A DNA stretch of 64,000 nt from Gari tellinella. Its lineage: Eukaryota; Mollusca; Bivalvia; Cardiida; Psammobiidae. The DNA lies in the NCBI GenBank assembly GCA_922989275.2, contig OV277857.1, positions 78,237,321-78,301,320 on the forward strand, read 5' to 3'. The notes beneath the pieces are model-generated. The model saw nothing but the letters and a program-made list of their open reading frames with translations, had not been told where the DNA came from and made no database searches. The number at the start of each line of letters is the position of its first letter. The first letter of the stretch is position 1. Below are positions 32,610 to 42,635 of the stretch, one piece after another. A program made the translations under genes and the position numbers.

Positions 32610-33021
32610 CAGTAAAACCCCTCTATTACGACCACTAAAACGAAGGCTTATTGATCGTATAGCAGACAGATAACAGCTTAAAGCAAGGTGACACTTACAC
32701 GGAAAGCTCCAAAAGGAGTTTTCTATTTTAATTTCATATTACTTAAAGCAGTCACCTGTTGTAAACACTTATAATTAATACAGTAAAACCTCGCTATTAC
32801 GACCACTAAATTATGTTAATTATTAGGGTGTTTACGATAGGTGACCGCTTAAAGCAAGGTGACAGTGAAACAGAAAGCTCCTATAGGAGCTTTCTGTTTC
32901 ACTGTAACCTTGCTTTAAGCTTTCACCTGTCTATTATACACTCAATTAGCCTTCGTTTAAGTGGTCGTAATAGCGAGGTTTTACTGTACAATTTAGAGGT
33001 CGTAATATAGAGGTTCTATTG
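32610..33021. mobile_element. D-family MITE interrupted by another D element
   Basis: The left end CAGTAAAACCCCTCTATTACG begins at 32610. The hairpin core (CTTAAAGCAAGGTGACAC to TTACTTAAAGCAGTCACC) is decayed. At TA 32779-32780 a fresh D element is inserted. The right end resumes at 32989 with TTTAGAGGTCGTAATATAGAGG and stops before TA 33022-33023. Confidence 0.75.
32781..32986. mobile_element. D-family MITE, complete (206 bp), nested
   Basis: TA at 32779-32780 and 32987-32988. Termini CAGTAAAACCTCGCTATTAC and its mirror. The M2-type core AGCAAGGTGACAGTGAAACA, with centre AAGCTCCTATAGGAGCTT, is a near-perfect hairpin. Confidence 0.85.
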
Positions 33022-33300
33022 TATTACATACTCGTCCTTTACCCTTTCACTTCAGGACAGAACAGAACATATAACGTTATTTCCTCCAGGTATGGGATAT
33101 AAATCATGGGGAGGCCACAATGAAAACTAATTGCTTTATCCGTCTACACTGAAATGGTCAAGCAAACTAGATTATGAACAGACACAGTGTGAATCATACT
33201 GTGTTCGGTCAGAATCCAAACTGTCTGACACTTATAAATTTTTACAAATATTCATTTAATCAAAGAGCCTAAAATTATCAATAACCTTAACCTTTTCCTC

Positions 33301-33473
33301 CCTGAAACTCCAAATGGAAAATTCTATCTTTCAATTTTAGTCCGTTCCATTTTTGACTTTTTAGGATTGCTTTTATACAATATATGTCAAGGAGCCCTCT
33401 GATCAGGATCTTCACTGTTTGCATAGGACAAGTGTACTCCTCAAAGGTATGACGCATGTATGTGTGATTATGG
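33301..33473. mobile_element. E-family MITE with deleted core
   Basis: TTAA at 33297-33300 and 33474-33477 (shared with the next element). The left shell CCTTTTCCTCCCTGAAACTC, then AATATATGTCAAGGAGCCCTCTGATC: the first hairpin arm is missing. Right shell GACAAGTGTACTCCTCA. Confidence 0.75.
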
Positions 33474-33477
33474 TTAA

Positions 33478-33719
33478 CCCTTTACCACATAGCCTGTTTC
33501 TAGTTTTGAAAACATGTGACTTCTTAAAGCAGGTTGAAAGTAGAGCAGAATGCGCCTAAAGGCGCATTCTGCTTTACTTTCAGTCTGCTTTAAGCTAAAA
33601 TATGTTTGGATATAGAATATATTTCTTATGGTGCACACTCATGACTGTATAATGTGGACTATTTTCTACCATGTAGGAATAAATTCAATGCTAAAAAAAC
33701 GCTTCTATGGGGGAAAGGG
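33478..33719. mobile_element. B-family MITE, TTAA-flanked (242 bp)
   Basis: TTAA at 33474-33477 and 33720-33723. CCCTTTACCACATAGCCTG at the left end; hairpin with centre GCGCCTAAAGGCGC. Confidence 0.85.
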
Positions 33720-33723
33720 TTAA

Positions 33724-34082
33724 AAAGACGAGTAATTTATAGAAAACGTTATTCTGACACTAGATTAGTTGCCATTCATTGTAACATTTGTGGTAGATTA
33801 AATTCGTCGTCCGCTTTTTTAAATTTTGATCTTCAGAATATTGAAAATACGAAATATTGAAACTTATCTTAACAGTTTGACTACTGATCAGACGCCGAGT
33901 TACCCTATGTCTGGTTTTGATTCGAACGGTTTTTAAATAAGACTCGGTGCATACTATATACCAGTAATGTTTCTTATATGAAAAATACAACTAGTATAAG
34001 TTGGTGTTATTTGAATTATTTTGTCCTGTATAAAATGTGTATACATTTGTACATATGCCGCATTTATTAACGTTTTATTAAT
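33724..34082. other. Intergenic with an A-like fragment
   Basis: TTTGACTACTGATCAGACGCCGAGTTACC at 33877-33905 is part of an M1 core, with a similar piece at 37166. Nothing else is recognised. Confidence 0.4.
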
Positions 34083-34176
34083 TAACGGCACGCTTGTCCT
34101 ATACAAGCAGTGTAGAACCTGGTCAGAGGGCCCCTACAGAAGCACCCTGGCTAAGGTCTGACCTGTTTCTCATACA
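34083..34176. repeat. E-family fragment
   Basis: CAAGCAGTGTAGAACCTGGTCAGAG, then a decayed mirror ending GACCTGTTTCTCAT. Confidence 0.5.
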
Positions 34177-34258
34177 CAGTGGAAAACGCGTAGTTCTTTC
34201 CCAATAAACGCGTTTATGCAAAGAAGGAGAAAAGATTGCACAGTTTGGAGCCTTATCA
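34177..34258. mobile_element. A2-family fragment
   Basis: CAGTGGAAAACGCG, TTCTTTCCCAATAAACGCG and CACAGTTTGGAGCC: the left third of an A2 element. Confidence 0.55.
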
Positions 34259-34371
34259 ACCTCCTCCAACCTGGGAAAATCTTGCTGGTGGTCGAACTTT
34301 ACTGAGACAGTTTGGCCATACACATGCTCAATCAAATTTGACTCTTCCCCACTGTCAATGGTGCCAAATGC

Positions 34372-35716
34372 CGACTTTGGAAAGAGTATGAATCCTTACC
34401 AGACGCCGCGTTGAAATTGAAACTGAAACTGGTTTATTTGAATAAACGCCTGTTTTTACAACTGTGTGTATTCAATGGCGTTTTACAATACATAAAATAT
34501 TAAAATATATGGTATTAAAACAGGTTTAGCATGTCATTGATCATATAATTGAAAATAAGTTATATACATTAATTCTAAGAAATGATACTTTAAGAGTGGT
34601 TTAAAATCTCGTCAATAATGTGATTACAAATCAGTAAAATACATTAATTCTTAAAATGGTACTTTGTTTAAGACGAAAAAGGACGATCAGGATTTCTGGA
34701 ATTTCTGATTGGGGCTGTACGGCACTGCGCCACAAAACAGGTCATTTAGCGCCGACTTATGATGATATGATGACGGTTTTAGAATAAGATTATGATGTAC
34801 GGCATTGCGACACAAAGCAGGTCATATAGCGCTGATGAATGATGAGGAATGGTGATATCAAATGATGATGATTTCAGGTTAATGACTTTGGGAGGGTGAT
34901 TTAAGGAAGATGATGACAGGAAAATGATGATTCCAGATGGATGGATGAGTTGGGTTGTACGGTACTACGACACACAACAGGCCGCATTGCGCCGATAAAT
35001 GCTGATGGATTATGATATGAAAGTATGGTTTCTGGATGATGATTTCAAGAAAAGATGATTTCGGATGGATGGATGAGTTAGGCTATACTTCACTTCAACA
35101 CAAAATTGGTACACATACATCAGTACTAAAATACAAGCATGACACTAAAATTTAAAAGAGAGAGTTAAAATCATTAAAATAGTAAGTTTTCAACTTGCTT
35201 TTAAAAATGTCCAGATATTGTGACTGTCTTATTTCAATTGGCAATTGATTCCAGAGTTTCGGACCCACTGTACCAAAACTTCTGTCACCAAATGTCTTTC
35301 TCTTGTTGAATGGCACGGTAAAGTTGTGTGTCAAGTCAGCTGATCTCAGCCCTTGTCGTCTTGGAACATGCTGACACAATAGTTCAGTCAAGTATGTTGG
35401 TGCATTGCCCACAGAACACTGATACATGAATGTCAGAAGTTTATGGGTTATTCTTGCTTTAATTGGTAGCCAATGTAAATGATAAAGGGCCTGTTTGGAA
35501 CTGTCATATTTCTTCCGCTTTAAAACCAGTTTTGCGCACATGCTTTGGATGCGTCTGAGCAGGATCCATACTGTTTAACACTCATATCTAAATTTCTTAA
35601 AACATATTTCCTTACATCCAACTTTGAAACAATCTTGCCGACAACAATACTGAGGCAGACGACAATGAGGCGGTGCAGGGGGCAAAAACCTCAAGTTTAA
35701 ATTGGCAGTGAAAGAG
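34372..35716. mobile_element. A-family MITE disrupted by a LINE
   Basis: The left part (GAGTATGAATCCTTACCAGACGCCGCGTT) stops at ~34414, at the centre of the M1 hairpin. The right arm GCGTCTGAGCAGGATCCATAC starts at ~35549, followed by CAACTTTGAAACAATCTTGC, AGGCAGACGACAATGAGGCG and GGCAGTGAAAGAG, the ordinary A right shell. Confidence 0.75.
34415..35548 (-). mobile_element. 5'-truncated CR1-like LINE
   Basis: The minus-strand frame from 35541 to 35152 (129 residues) reads SKQALYHLHWLPIKARITHK, then SVGNAPTYLTELLCQHVPRR, GPKLWNQLPIEIRQSQYLDI and FKSKLKTYYFNDFNSLF before its stop. This is the familiar C-terminal end of CR1/Jockey-type reverse-transcriptase proteins (LHWLPI, GPKLWNxLP, FKSxLK). 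It lacks the catalytic domain. The ~740-base 3' UTR holds GATGATG and GGATGGATGAGTT repeats and ends at TTTCAGTTTCAATTTC, a short repeat tail. The break at the 5' end joins the MITE hairpin directly, typical of target-primed reverse transcription. Dead copy. Confidence 0.78.
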
Positions 35717-35719
35717 ATA

Positions 35720-36056
35720 AAGAGCTGGTATAACTGGACATAAGACCTATACGTCTATATATAAAGAGTACACAAGGTCATGTTTAATCAAATAATTGTG
35801 ACAGAGTTATGGGCCATGTGTAGTTTAAAAAGGATGCTTATAAGAAAGAACACTTTTCTCTTTAACTAAAATCAGCTCATAAATGATAGCGAAAATGAAA
35901 TAAATATTTCGAAGAAAGTGGAACAAAGTTGAAACACTAAAAGGAATTATGGAACTAGTCGCTGTTCGTAGGCAGGCTGAAACTGACCACTAGAGAAAAG
36001 AAACTAAGTACAAATACTTAATAAATTCTAGGTGAAAATTGGATTACAGTAAAACC
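35720..36056. repeat. G-associated dispersed sequence
   Basis: ATTGTGACAGAGTTATGGGCC and TCGCTGTTCGTAGGCAGGCTG match 17870-18040, partly in the other orientation. No gene. Confidence 0.4.
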
Positions 36057-36150
36057 TCTCAATTACGACCACTAAAAAGAACGTTAATTGATTGTATAAA
36101 AGTCAGGGGACAATGTGGCAATTAAAAAGAAAGCTCCTAAAACACATAAT
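36057..36150. mobile_element. D-family fragment
   Basis: TA, then CAGTAAAACCTCTCAATTACG, ACCACTAAAAAGAACG and AAGAAAGCTCCTAAAAC: the left third of a D element. Confidence 0.65.
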
Positions 36151-36171
36151 ATTCAATTAAGAAATGAATTG

Positions 36172-36836
36172 ATTTTTGTCGGCGTTCAAGCGAAATGAAC
36201 GACAGAAAATTATCGGCAAATACCATAAATCGCGCTAGCCGAAAAAAATATGTTTCTATCTTATATTTACAATAGTTGCTGTAATTTCTAACATTAAATA
36301 AACATTTTGTTAGTACGCATGTTTAATCCATATTAGAGGTAGATAAAACGAATAATGTGTCCCCTATAAGGAACAGCCATGACCGGTTTACTGAAGCTGT
36401 GTACATTCGAAAGCAGAAAAATAAGTCCCATTGTTTACATTCTAAGTCAACAACTTGACAGTTTGGCGCGAAAAATGGCGATTTTTGACGTCATTGGAAG
36501 TGACGTCATTTTAAAGTAGGATAAATATATCGGGTTTTTTGTCATAAAGAAACGCAGATAGCCGCTGTTTATAAGGTAGATGTCAATTTTCTTGCAATTT
36601 ATCTCATTAATAAAGAAGAAATTTAGTCGGGAATCATGGTGTTCACTAATAGGAAGGCATAGATCGGTTAAGAACAAATTTAGAAAAATCCGCCAAATGT
36701 TTGCTGTGCAAGTTCCAAAGATAAATTCGCGAATGAAAACTGCATATGCCCCGCCTCCCCTTCGAAACTTATCAACAAGTTTTAGTCCTTGGCAGAAGGT
36801 ATAATCTCGGTCTAACAAACAGAAACATTCCCTGTG
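36172..36836 (-). repeat. Dispersed ~650 bp repeat, copy 2
   Basis: Inverted relative to 1803-2330 and longer at its 5' side. The minus strand reads TCTGCCAAGGACTAAAACTTG, GGGGAGGCGGGGCATATG, CATTCGCGAATTTATC, a CRE-like TGACGTCA block and CGCTTGAACGCCGACAAAA. A 123-residue open frame shares AYAVFIREFIFGT with copy 1 (AYAFFIRELIFGT) but breaks differently downstream, so coding is doubtful. Confidence 0.6.
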
Positions 36837-37516
36837 ACAATTAAAGTCCTTGAGCCCTTATGTGGAAATTGAAAAAAATCTTGATTCTGAACAGACTTCA
36901 ACCCCATCTACAGTTCACACTATTTAACAACCTAGGTTCTGAACAGAATATCGTCTTATATTCACAGACGTTTGCAAAACAATCTAGATTTTTATACAAT
37001 CTTTATACAATACAACTCTTTTGAAAACAATCCAGAAATTTATAGCAGACGTTATTCTGGCAATGAATAGGTTACCCTTCATTGTCAAATTGTTGTGTGC
37101 TTAAAATTGTCGTCAGCGAAGTTTGTAACTTTGAACTTTGGACTTTTGATACGAATATCAAAATATTGGCTACTAATCAGACACGGTGTTACTCGGCATC
37201 TGATTTTGATTTAAACTGTTTTCAATGTTAACTCGGAGCCTAAATTATACATATGTTATATGAAATGTTTTATAATATGACCAATACATTTAAGGCTGTG
37301 TAAGAGTTTTTACTTGACTTATTGTGTTCCATATTAACACGTATATTATATGCATATATACAACATGATTGTGCAAAACAGGGTACTTATGAAGGGTATA
37401 CCTGTCATACTCAGTGTAGACCCTGGTCAGAGGGCTCCTACAGATACATCCTTAGTATGGATTGCTTCTCGTTTTGTAATAGTCAGTGAGCGATTATGCT
37501 AAATTCATGATTACAA
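36837..37516. other. Intergenic with E fragment
   Basis: CTCAGTGTAGACCCTGGTCAGAGGG at ~37410 is the left arm of an E core; GCTACTAATCAGACACGGTG at ~37168 is M1-like. No gene. Confidence 0.4.
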
Positions 37517-37518
37517 TT

Positions 37519-37585
37519 GCAAACAGTTTGGAGCGAGACCAGATGACACGTGCCCGTCTGATCAGTTTCCAAACTGTTTGCACTT
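37519..37585. mobile_element. M1 hairpin core, isolated
   Basis: GCAAACAGTTTGGAGCGAGACCAGATG and its mirror CATCTGGTC-type arm CGTCTGATCAGTTTCCAAACTG. Its right half is part of a tandem duplication. Confidence 0.55.
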
Positions 37586-37761
37586 TTGATTAATTAAACG
37601 TTTATTATATAAGGACTGGCTTCTATAAGTAAAGGAGCGGTCATAATTGACCAGATGACACGTGCCCGTCTGATCAGCTTCCAAACTGTTTGCACTTTTG
37701 ATTAATTAAACGTTTAATATATAAGGACTGGCTTCTATAAGTAAAGGAGCGGTCATAATTA
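37538..37761. repeat. 112-bp tandem duplication ending at the ZNF stop codon
   Basis: ACCAGATGACACGTGCCCG at 37538 recurs at 37650 and the two units match base by base apart from about two changes (ATCAGTTTCC/ATCAGCTTCC, TTTATTATAT/TTTAATATAT). The second unit runs out at CATAATT, at the TAA of the ZNF (37759-37761). Confidence 0.9.
37601..37606 (-). terminator. Candidate polyadenylation signal (AATAAA)
   Basis: Minus-strand AATAAA in the distal unit of the 112-bp duplication, ~155 bases past the ZNF stop. The proximal unit has ATTAAA at the same place (37713-37718). Confidence 0.4.
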
Positions 37762-39633
37762 GCTATGTTTCTGTTCGAGCTTTTGAGAATGCTCCCTTTT
37801 TATGTGCCTTTTCAGTTGATCCTTTCTGTGGTATCCAATTGAGCAGTGTGGACAAGGATGTGGTTTCTTGCCAAAGTGTGCAGCCAGTGTGTGCATTTTT
37901 AGTGTACCCTTTGAGCTAAAGTCTTTAGAACACAGGTCACATGTGTATCTTGTTTTCTTAAGATGATGGTTCCTCCTTATATGCCTTCCTCTGTTCCTAC
38001 GAGTGGAGAACACTTTCTCACACTGGTCACACGGATATTCCTCCGGCGCCAATGTTGACATTTCTGCTTTCCTTTCATGCCTTTTCATATGATTTAGAAG
38101 ATTGAGCTCTGAGCTTAATACATTTTTACATAGGGAGCACGGGTACACTGTTTTGTTTCTCTCAGACCCATCTCTAACCGTTTCATTAGCTTTTGCATGG
38201 GATGCTATGTGACGCTTAAAACTCTCAAATCTTGTAAACGACTTGCTACATATCTTACACGTGTCCTTGTTCCCATCATGGATCTTTCTGTGTCTTCCAA
38301 CACTTCCTGAACTTCTAAAACATTTGCCGCAATCTGGGCATTTATACGGTTTCTCACCAGTATGGCTGTGTTCATGTATCTGAAAATCCACAGCACGACT
38401 GAATCGTGCGCCACAAACCTTGCAAATATACTTTTGGATTCCCGTGTGAATTTCCATGTGCAAATCTAAGTTTACCTTTGTTGCAAACAGCTTGTTGCAT
38501 ATATCACATGACAAATATTTTGTATTATCTTTATTGTTGTGATGTAATTGCACGTGATTTTGCAAACATTCTTTCCTGACGAAAGATTTATCACACGAGT
38601 TGCACGTGTGTCGTACTCCCTTATGAACATCCATATGCATTTTAAACGAAATATATGTTATGTATGTTTTCTGACAAAGACTACACTCGTATTTCGCACC
38701 ATGTTCCGGGTGTTGTTTTCTGCAATGTGAACCAAATTGCCAATCGCTTTTGAACGATGTTGAACAAATGTCACATTCATAAGACTGTTTGCCTTTATGT
38801 CTTTTCTCCCAGCATTTATGTCTCCCAGCATGCCGAATCAGTTCATGTTTAGTTTCAAATCTCCTTGGGCAGAGGGAGCACTCAAAGGCTGTAGTATTTT
38901 TTATATCAAGTAGTGTTGTTTTCCCACAGTTTTCAGATCCATTTTCATAACTTTCATCATTGCTATTGTTTTTTGCCTCTTTTTCGAGATGAGCCATCTT
39001 TTCTTTATTATTATAGCTTGTGTGCCCATCAATTTTATCTGCATCACAGCTATGTGTGATATTAGTTGTATGATTAACATCAACCCCTTTCTGTTCATAA
39101 ATTTCAGTTTTGAATAGTTCTGAGTCTTTTTTATTCGCCTTTGACGAACTTGAGGCCTCCTCCATTTCAGTTTCTTCATTAGAGGTGTTAAGGTTGTCTT
39201 CATCACATATGTTTTGGTCTCCGTGTTCAACATTAAGAGCACTTTTGAACACTTTATCGTGGTATTGGTGATATGATTTAGTTCTGCTAGACGTGTACTT
39301 TTGAATGTTTGACATTTCCAGTGAATCAATAGATTCCATTTTCACGTAGTTCTGGTTATCTGTGTACTCACTTTTAACACAATCCTTGAGACCAAAATCC
39401 TCGGACATAGGGGTGTATTCCTCGGTGCTGTCATCGGCTTCAGATTTGACATGACCTACGGATCTGTTTACCACCACATGTGCGTCGCTTGCATCATAGT
39501 GATCAGCTGGTTCCTGTTTTACACCATCTTGTGAAATAAAGACATCAACTCCTTGCTCATTGCAGACTTGTGATTGGTCTTGTAAAGACGGATCTAAGGT
39601 TTCTGTCTTAATCAGCACTGTATAAGATGTCAT
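37759..39633 (-). CDS. C2H2 zinc-finger protein, 12 fingers (624 aa)
   Basis: Close paralogue of the 20222 gene and of the broken copy at 2806. The N-terminal ~250 residues are acidic with SUMO-type motifs at 8-11 (IKTE), 38-41 (VKQE), 62-65 (VKSE), 86-89 (VKSE) and 97-100 (VKME). DEDNLNTSNEE is at 144-154. Twelve C2H2 fingers start at Cys252. The finger equal to number 10 of the 20222 gene (CSICKNVYRSETSLLNHIKS) is cleanly absent: RHERK runs straight into the spacer before finger 11, so the deletion stays in frame. In finger 2 the usual Leu of the helix is Phe (SDWQFGSH). The ATG has A at -3 and aligns with the paralogues; an acceptor with a T10 tract (TTTTGCAG) lies 36 bases upstream. Probable nuclear DNA-binding protein; target unknown. 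Confidence 0.92.
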   Translation of the reverse strand: MTSYTVLIKTETLDPSLQDQSQVCNEQGVDVFISQDGVKQEPADHYDASDAHVVVNRSVGHVKSEADDSTEEYTPMSEDFGLKDCVKSEYTDNQNYVKMESIDSLEMSNIQKYTSSRTKSYHQYHDKVFKSALNVEHGDQNICDEDNLNTSNEETEMEEASSSSKANKKDSELFKTEIYEQKGVDVNHTTNITHSCDADKIDGHTSYNNKEKMAHLEKEAKNNSNDESYENGSENCGKTTLLDIKNTTAFECSLCPRRFETKHELIRHAGRHKCWEKRHKGKQSYECDICSTSFKSDWQFGSHCRKQHPEHGAKYECSLCQKTYITYISFKMHMDVHKGVRHTCNSCDKSFVRKECLQNHVQLHHNNKDNTKYLSCDICNKLFATKVNLDLHMEIHTGIQKYICKVCGARFSRAVDFQIHEHSHTGEKPYKCPDCGKCFRSSGSVGRHRKIHDGNKDTCKICSKSFTRFESFKRHIASHAKANETVRDGSERNKTVYPCSLCKNVLSSELNLLNHMKRHERKAEMSTLAPEEYPCDQCEKVFSTRRNRGRHIRRNHHLKKTRYTCDLCSKDFSSKGTLKMHTLAAHFGKKPHPCPHCSIGYHRKDQLKRHIKREHSQKLEQKHS

Positions 39634-39668
39634 GATTCTAGTTCTTCTACGGGTGTCGATGACTGTTC

Positions 39669-39670
39669 CT
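39669..39670 (-). other. Predicted 3' splice site upstream of ZNF ATG
   Basis: Minus strand AAACTTTTTTTTTTGCAG then GAACAGTCATCG: a strong acceptor. A candidate partner donor (CATAAAG/GTAAAAGC) lies near 41660, but this pairing is a guess. Confidence 0.6.
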
Positions 39671-40195
39671 GCAAAAAAAAAAGTTTCATACTACTTAAGC
39701 AGGAATTAAACAACAACTATTAGCAGATGAGAATTGTGCTGAATTCATTACCTTAAAGCATACATACGGAGATTTATACGATCTGGAATTCAACGATATT
39801 CTGGGAACATAAGGGGTTTAATGACATTACTTTTACAAAGCTACTGTTTGTCCTAACAACTTTAAATGCACCTCCCTATTAAACCAGATACATTGTTTCT
39901 TAAGAGCGTCCGTTACGACGCCTGGTTTAGGCTTTTAACTCGTATAACACAAAATGCCGATGGGAGTTAATGGTCCTGTGTCTGTCGTGCACCGTCAATG
40001 TTTTCTTTAAAGAATATCTTGTTGGAAACTACTTTGTCATTAAAACTTCACATGATTGCTTTTTTGAGGACCCTCTGTCACATTCCTCTTCGGAGGACAC
40101 CCTGTTAGACTTATGAAACATACTCGTATGTGAAACAATTGAAGTTGTCACTGATATGGCAACCACTTGATAACGAGAGCACCGCAAGAGGTACA
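39671..40195. other. Probable intron, nothing recognised
   Basis: No gene and no repeat that I can match. Confidence 0.35.
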
Positions 40196-41387
40196 TTATA
40201 CGCCCACTGGCAAAGAATTATATAGTTTTATCAAAATGTATTCTAATTTGTAGACTTTTAGAGCTCTGAGAGCATTAACAATACAGAAATAAAGCCTTTT
40301 CTAGCATATCTGAGTACACCAAGGGCTGATAACTCGACACAATGAACCGATTTCAATAATAATCAACCCTTTCATGAACTTATACTTCTATAATTATACT
40401 GTGGGCAAACATAATGAAAATCCACTCAGAACTGTATTTGCTAAGTATGTTAACACTGTCAAATAAGCATTTTATAGAATATTTGAGTACATCAAGGGCA
40501 AATAACTGTGTAACAAAATATCAAATGAATCTCAAACTTAACTCAGCTTTAGATCTTGATGCATATAACCTTTCTGTGAAGTTTCATTAATATCCTTCAA
40601 ATAGTTTTCCAAGAAAACAAACTCTTGACAAGCTTTTTATAGCATATTTGAGTACATCAAGGGGAGTTAACTCTGTAACGAAAAATCAAATTAACCTACA
40701 ACTCGACTCAGCTTTAGATCTTGATGCATATAACATTTGAGTGAAGTTTCATTAATATCCCTCCAATAGTTTTACAAGAAAACACTGGACAAGCTTTTTA
40801 TAGCATATTAGAGTACACCAAGGGCAGATAACTCTGTAACAAAAACTGAATGAACCTCAAACTCAACTCAGCTTTAGATCTTGATGCATATAACATTTGT
40901 GTGGAGTTTCATTAATATCCCTTCAATACTTTTCCCAGAAAACTCCGGACAAGCTTGTTATAGCATTTTTGAGTACACCAAGGGCAGATAACTTTGTAAC
41001 GAAAATTTGAACGAACCTCAAAATCGACTCAGCTTTAGATCTTGATGCATATAACATTTGTGTAAAGTTTCATCAATATCCCTAAAATCGTTTTTCCAAA
41101 AAACTCCGGACAAGCTTTTTATAGCATATTTGAGTACACCAAGGGCAGATAACTCTGTAACGAAAATTCTAATGAACCTCAAACTCGACTCAGCTTTAGA
41201 TCTTGGTGCAAATAACATTTGTGTGAAGTTTCATTAATATCCCTATAAAAGTTTTCCAGAAAAACTCCGGAAAAACAAAATATTGACGGACGAACGAACG
41301 AACGAACGGACGGACGAACGAACGTACGAACGAACGGACGGACAGGGCCACGCCAATATACGACCACCTTTAGAGGTGGGCGTATAA
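40196..41387. mobile_element. TIR element with internal ~161-bp tandem repeat
   Basis: Ends TTATACGCCCAC and GTGGGCGTATAA mirror each other. Inside, TTTAGATCTTGATGCATATAAC recurs at about 40548, 40713, 40873, 41034 and 41195, so the period is 160-165. Each unit also carries TATAGCATATTTGAGTACACC and AAGGGCAGATAACTCTGTAAC. A degenerate first unit starts near 40290. The right side has a GGACGAACGAACG microsatellite (41285-41345), then CCACCTTTAGAGGTGG, a small hairpin just before the end. No transposase frame. Confidence 0.7.
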
Positions 41388-42635
41388 AAACTAACAATAT
41401 CAGAAAAAATAATGATTCGAAATTAATTTTACAAAAATAGCACATGGGTGATCCTCTGTCAGAGTTCATCAAATTATTTCCCAAGCCTGATAAATAAAGC
41501 CTCCAGTGGGTTGAGCAAACTTCCTTATATAACTATAGTATCACTAGTGAACATTTTAACTATTCTACCTGTCAAATCCACCTGTAGCCGGTTTCACGAA
41601 AGAAATTAATTAGGATAGTATTTTAGTTAATAATTCTATTTACTAATCCAGAAAAGCTTTTACCTTTATGACAGTCTTGGTTGTCCATTGGAGAACATTC
41701 ATAAGACTGTGACTTGGGACTTCAACGGGAAATTGACGTCACAGGGCGGGTTTACTACTGGATGGTTCACAGTAGTAAAAAGAGCCATTTACATGCTTTT
41801 GTGTACTCCTTGTCTTTTCCCAGACCTTTGAGTGTGTCCTTATATCTTTAAAGGATAATGGACAGCTGATTACAACTCTGTTTTAAACGAAAGTTAATGT
41901 ATTCAAAATGATTATGGGTTTATGGGTCTGGTTTATAAATAAATACGAAAGAAGACTCAAGTGTCATTAACTCTAGTGTCATTAATAGGATTAGTTGTTT
42001 TTTCCGATGGTAAGGATATCAATTATCACGAGGGAGCGACTAATTGCAATAAGCACACAGCATGCCATTGTTAATGAACATAAATGCCAGAATTGTGTGC
42101 TAGTATGTTAAGTTGTAATATTTATTTCATGTTAAAACGAAATTTGAAAAAAAACATTTGCTATGTTATCTCCCTATCATTAAGTCTAATTGTCCTTTTA
42201 TCAAAAGTTTAGCTAGTAAATTTTCGAAAAGTTTCAAAGCCTTTTATCAGAGAAATAATTACTTGAGCTGTATGTACCATGTAGAGCTAACGTACCCGAC
42301 AACATGCGAGGGTAGAAATGACGTCACAAATTGAAACAGGATAAAGAACGAATGGTTCAGCTAGCGAATATGCAAAGATGGCGTCCTCCTGCTTATTATA
42401 GAAATCCTTACCTGGATAGTGTATTATCTATATTTTACGCTTATATGCATCTCAACGACAATGGGATTTGGACATTTGTTGTTTGTGAAACAACATCTAC
42501 AATATCAGACCGCCTTTACCCGAGCTGTCCATTTCCATTTTATACAGTTTCATGTTCATATTTTGCCCTTGATCCTATGTGACTAAGGTACTCATTGAAT
42601 TTGACAAGTTCTCATAAAAAACTGTTGAGAAAAAC
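41388..42635. other. Intergenic, nothing recognised
   Basis: An 83-residue open frame at 42331-42582 (plus) has no recognised domain. No repeat that I can match. Confidence 0.35.

Noticed and set aside
35152..35541. Open frame of 129 residues as a host gene
   Set aside because: Its sequence is the C-terminal end of a CR1-like reverse transcriptase and its 5' edge lies in a MITE; listed as a LINE.
38901..39329. Minus-strand open frame of 142 residues
   Set aside because: Alternative frame of the 37759 ZNF N-terminal region; lysine-rich sequence is a frame artefact.
41179..41484. Frame with repeated RPFVRTFVRPSVRS
   Set aside because: Translation of the GACGAACGAACG microsatellite and the 161-bp repeat.
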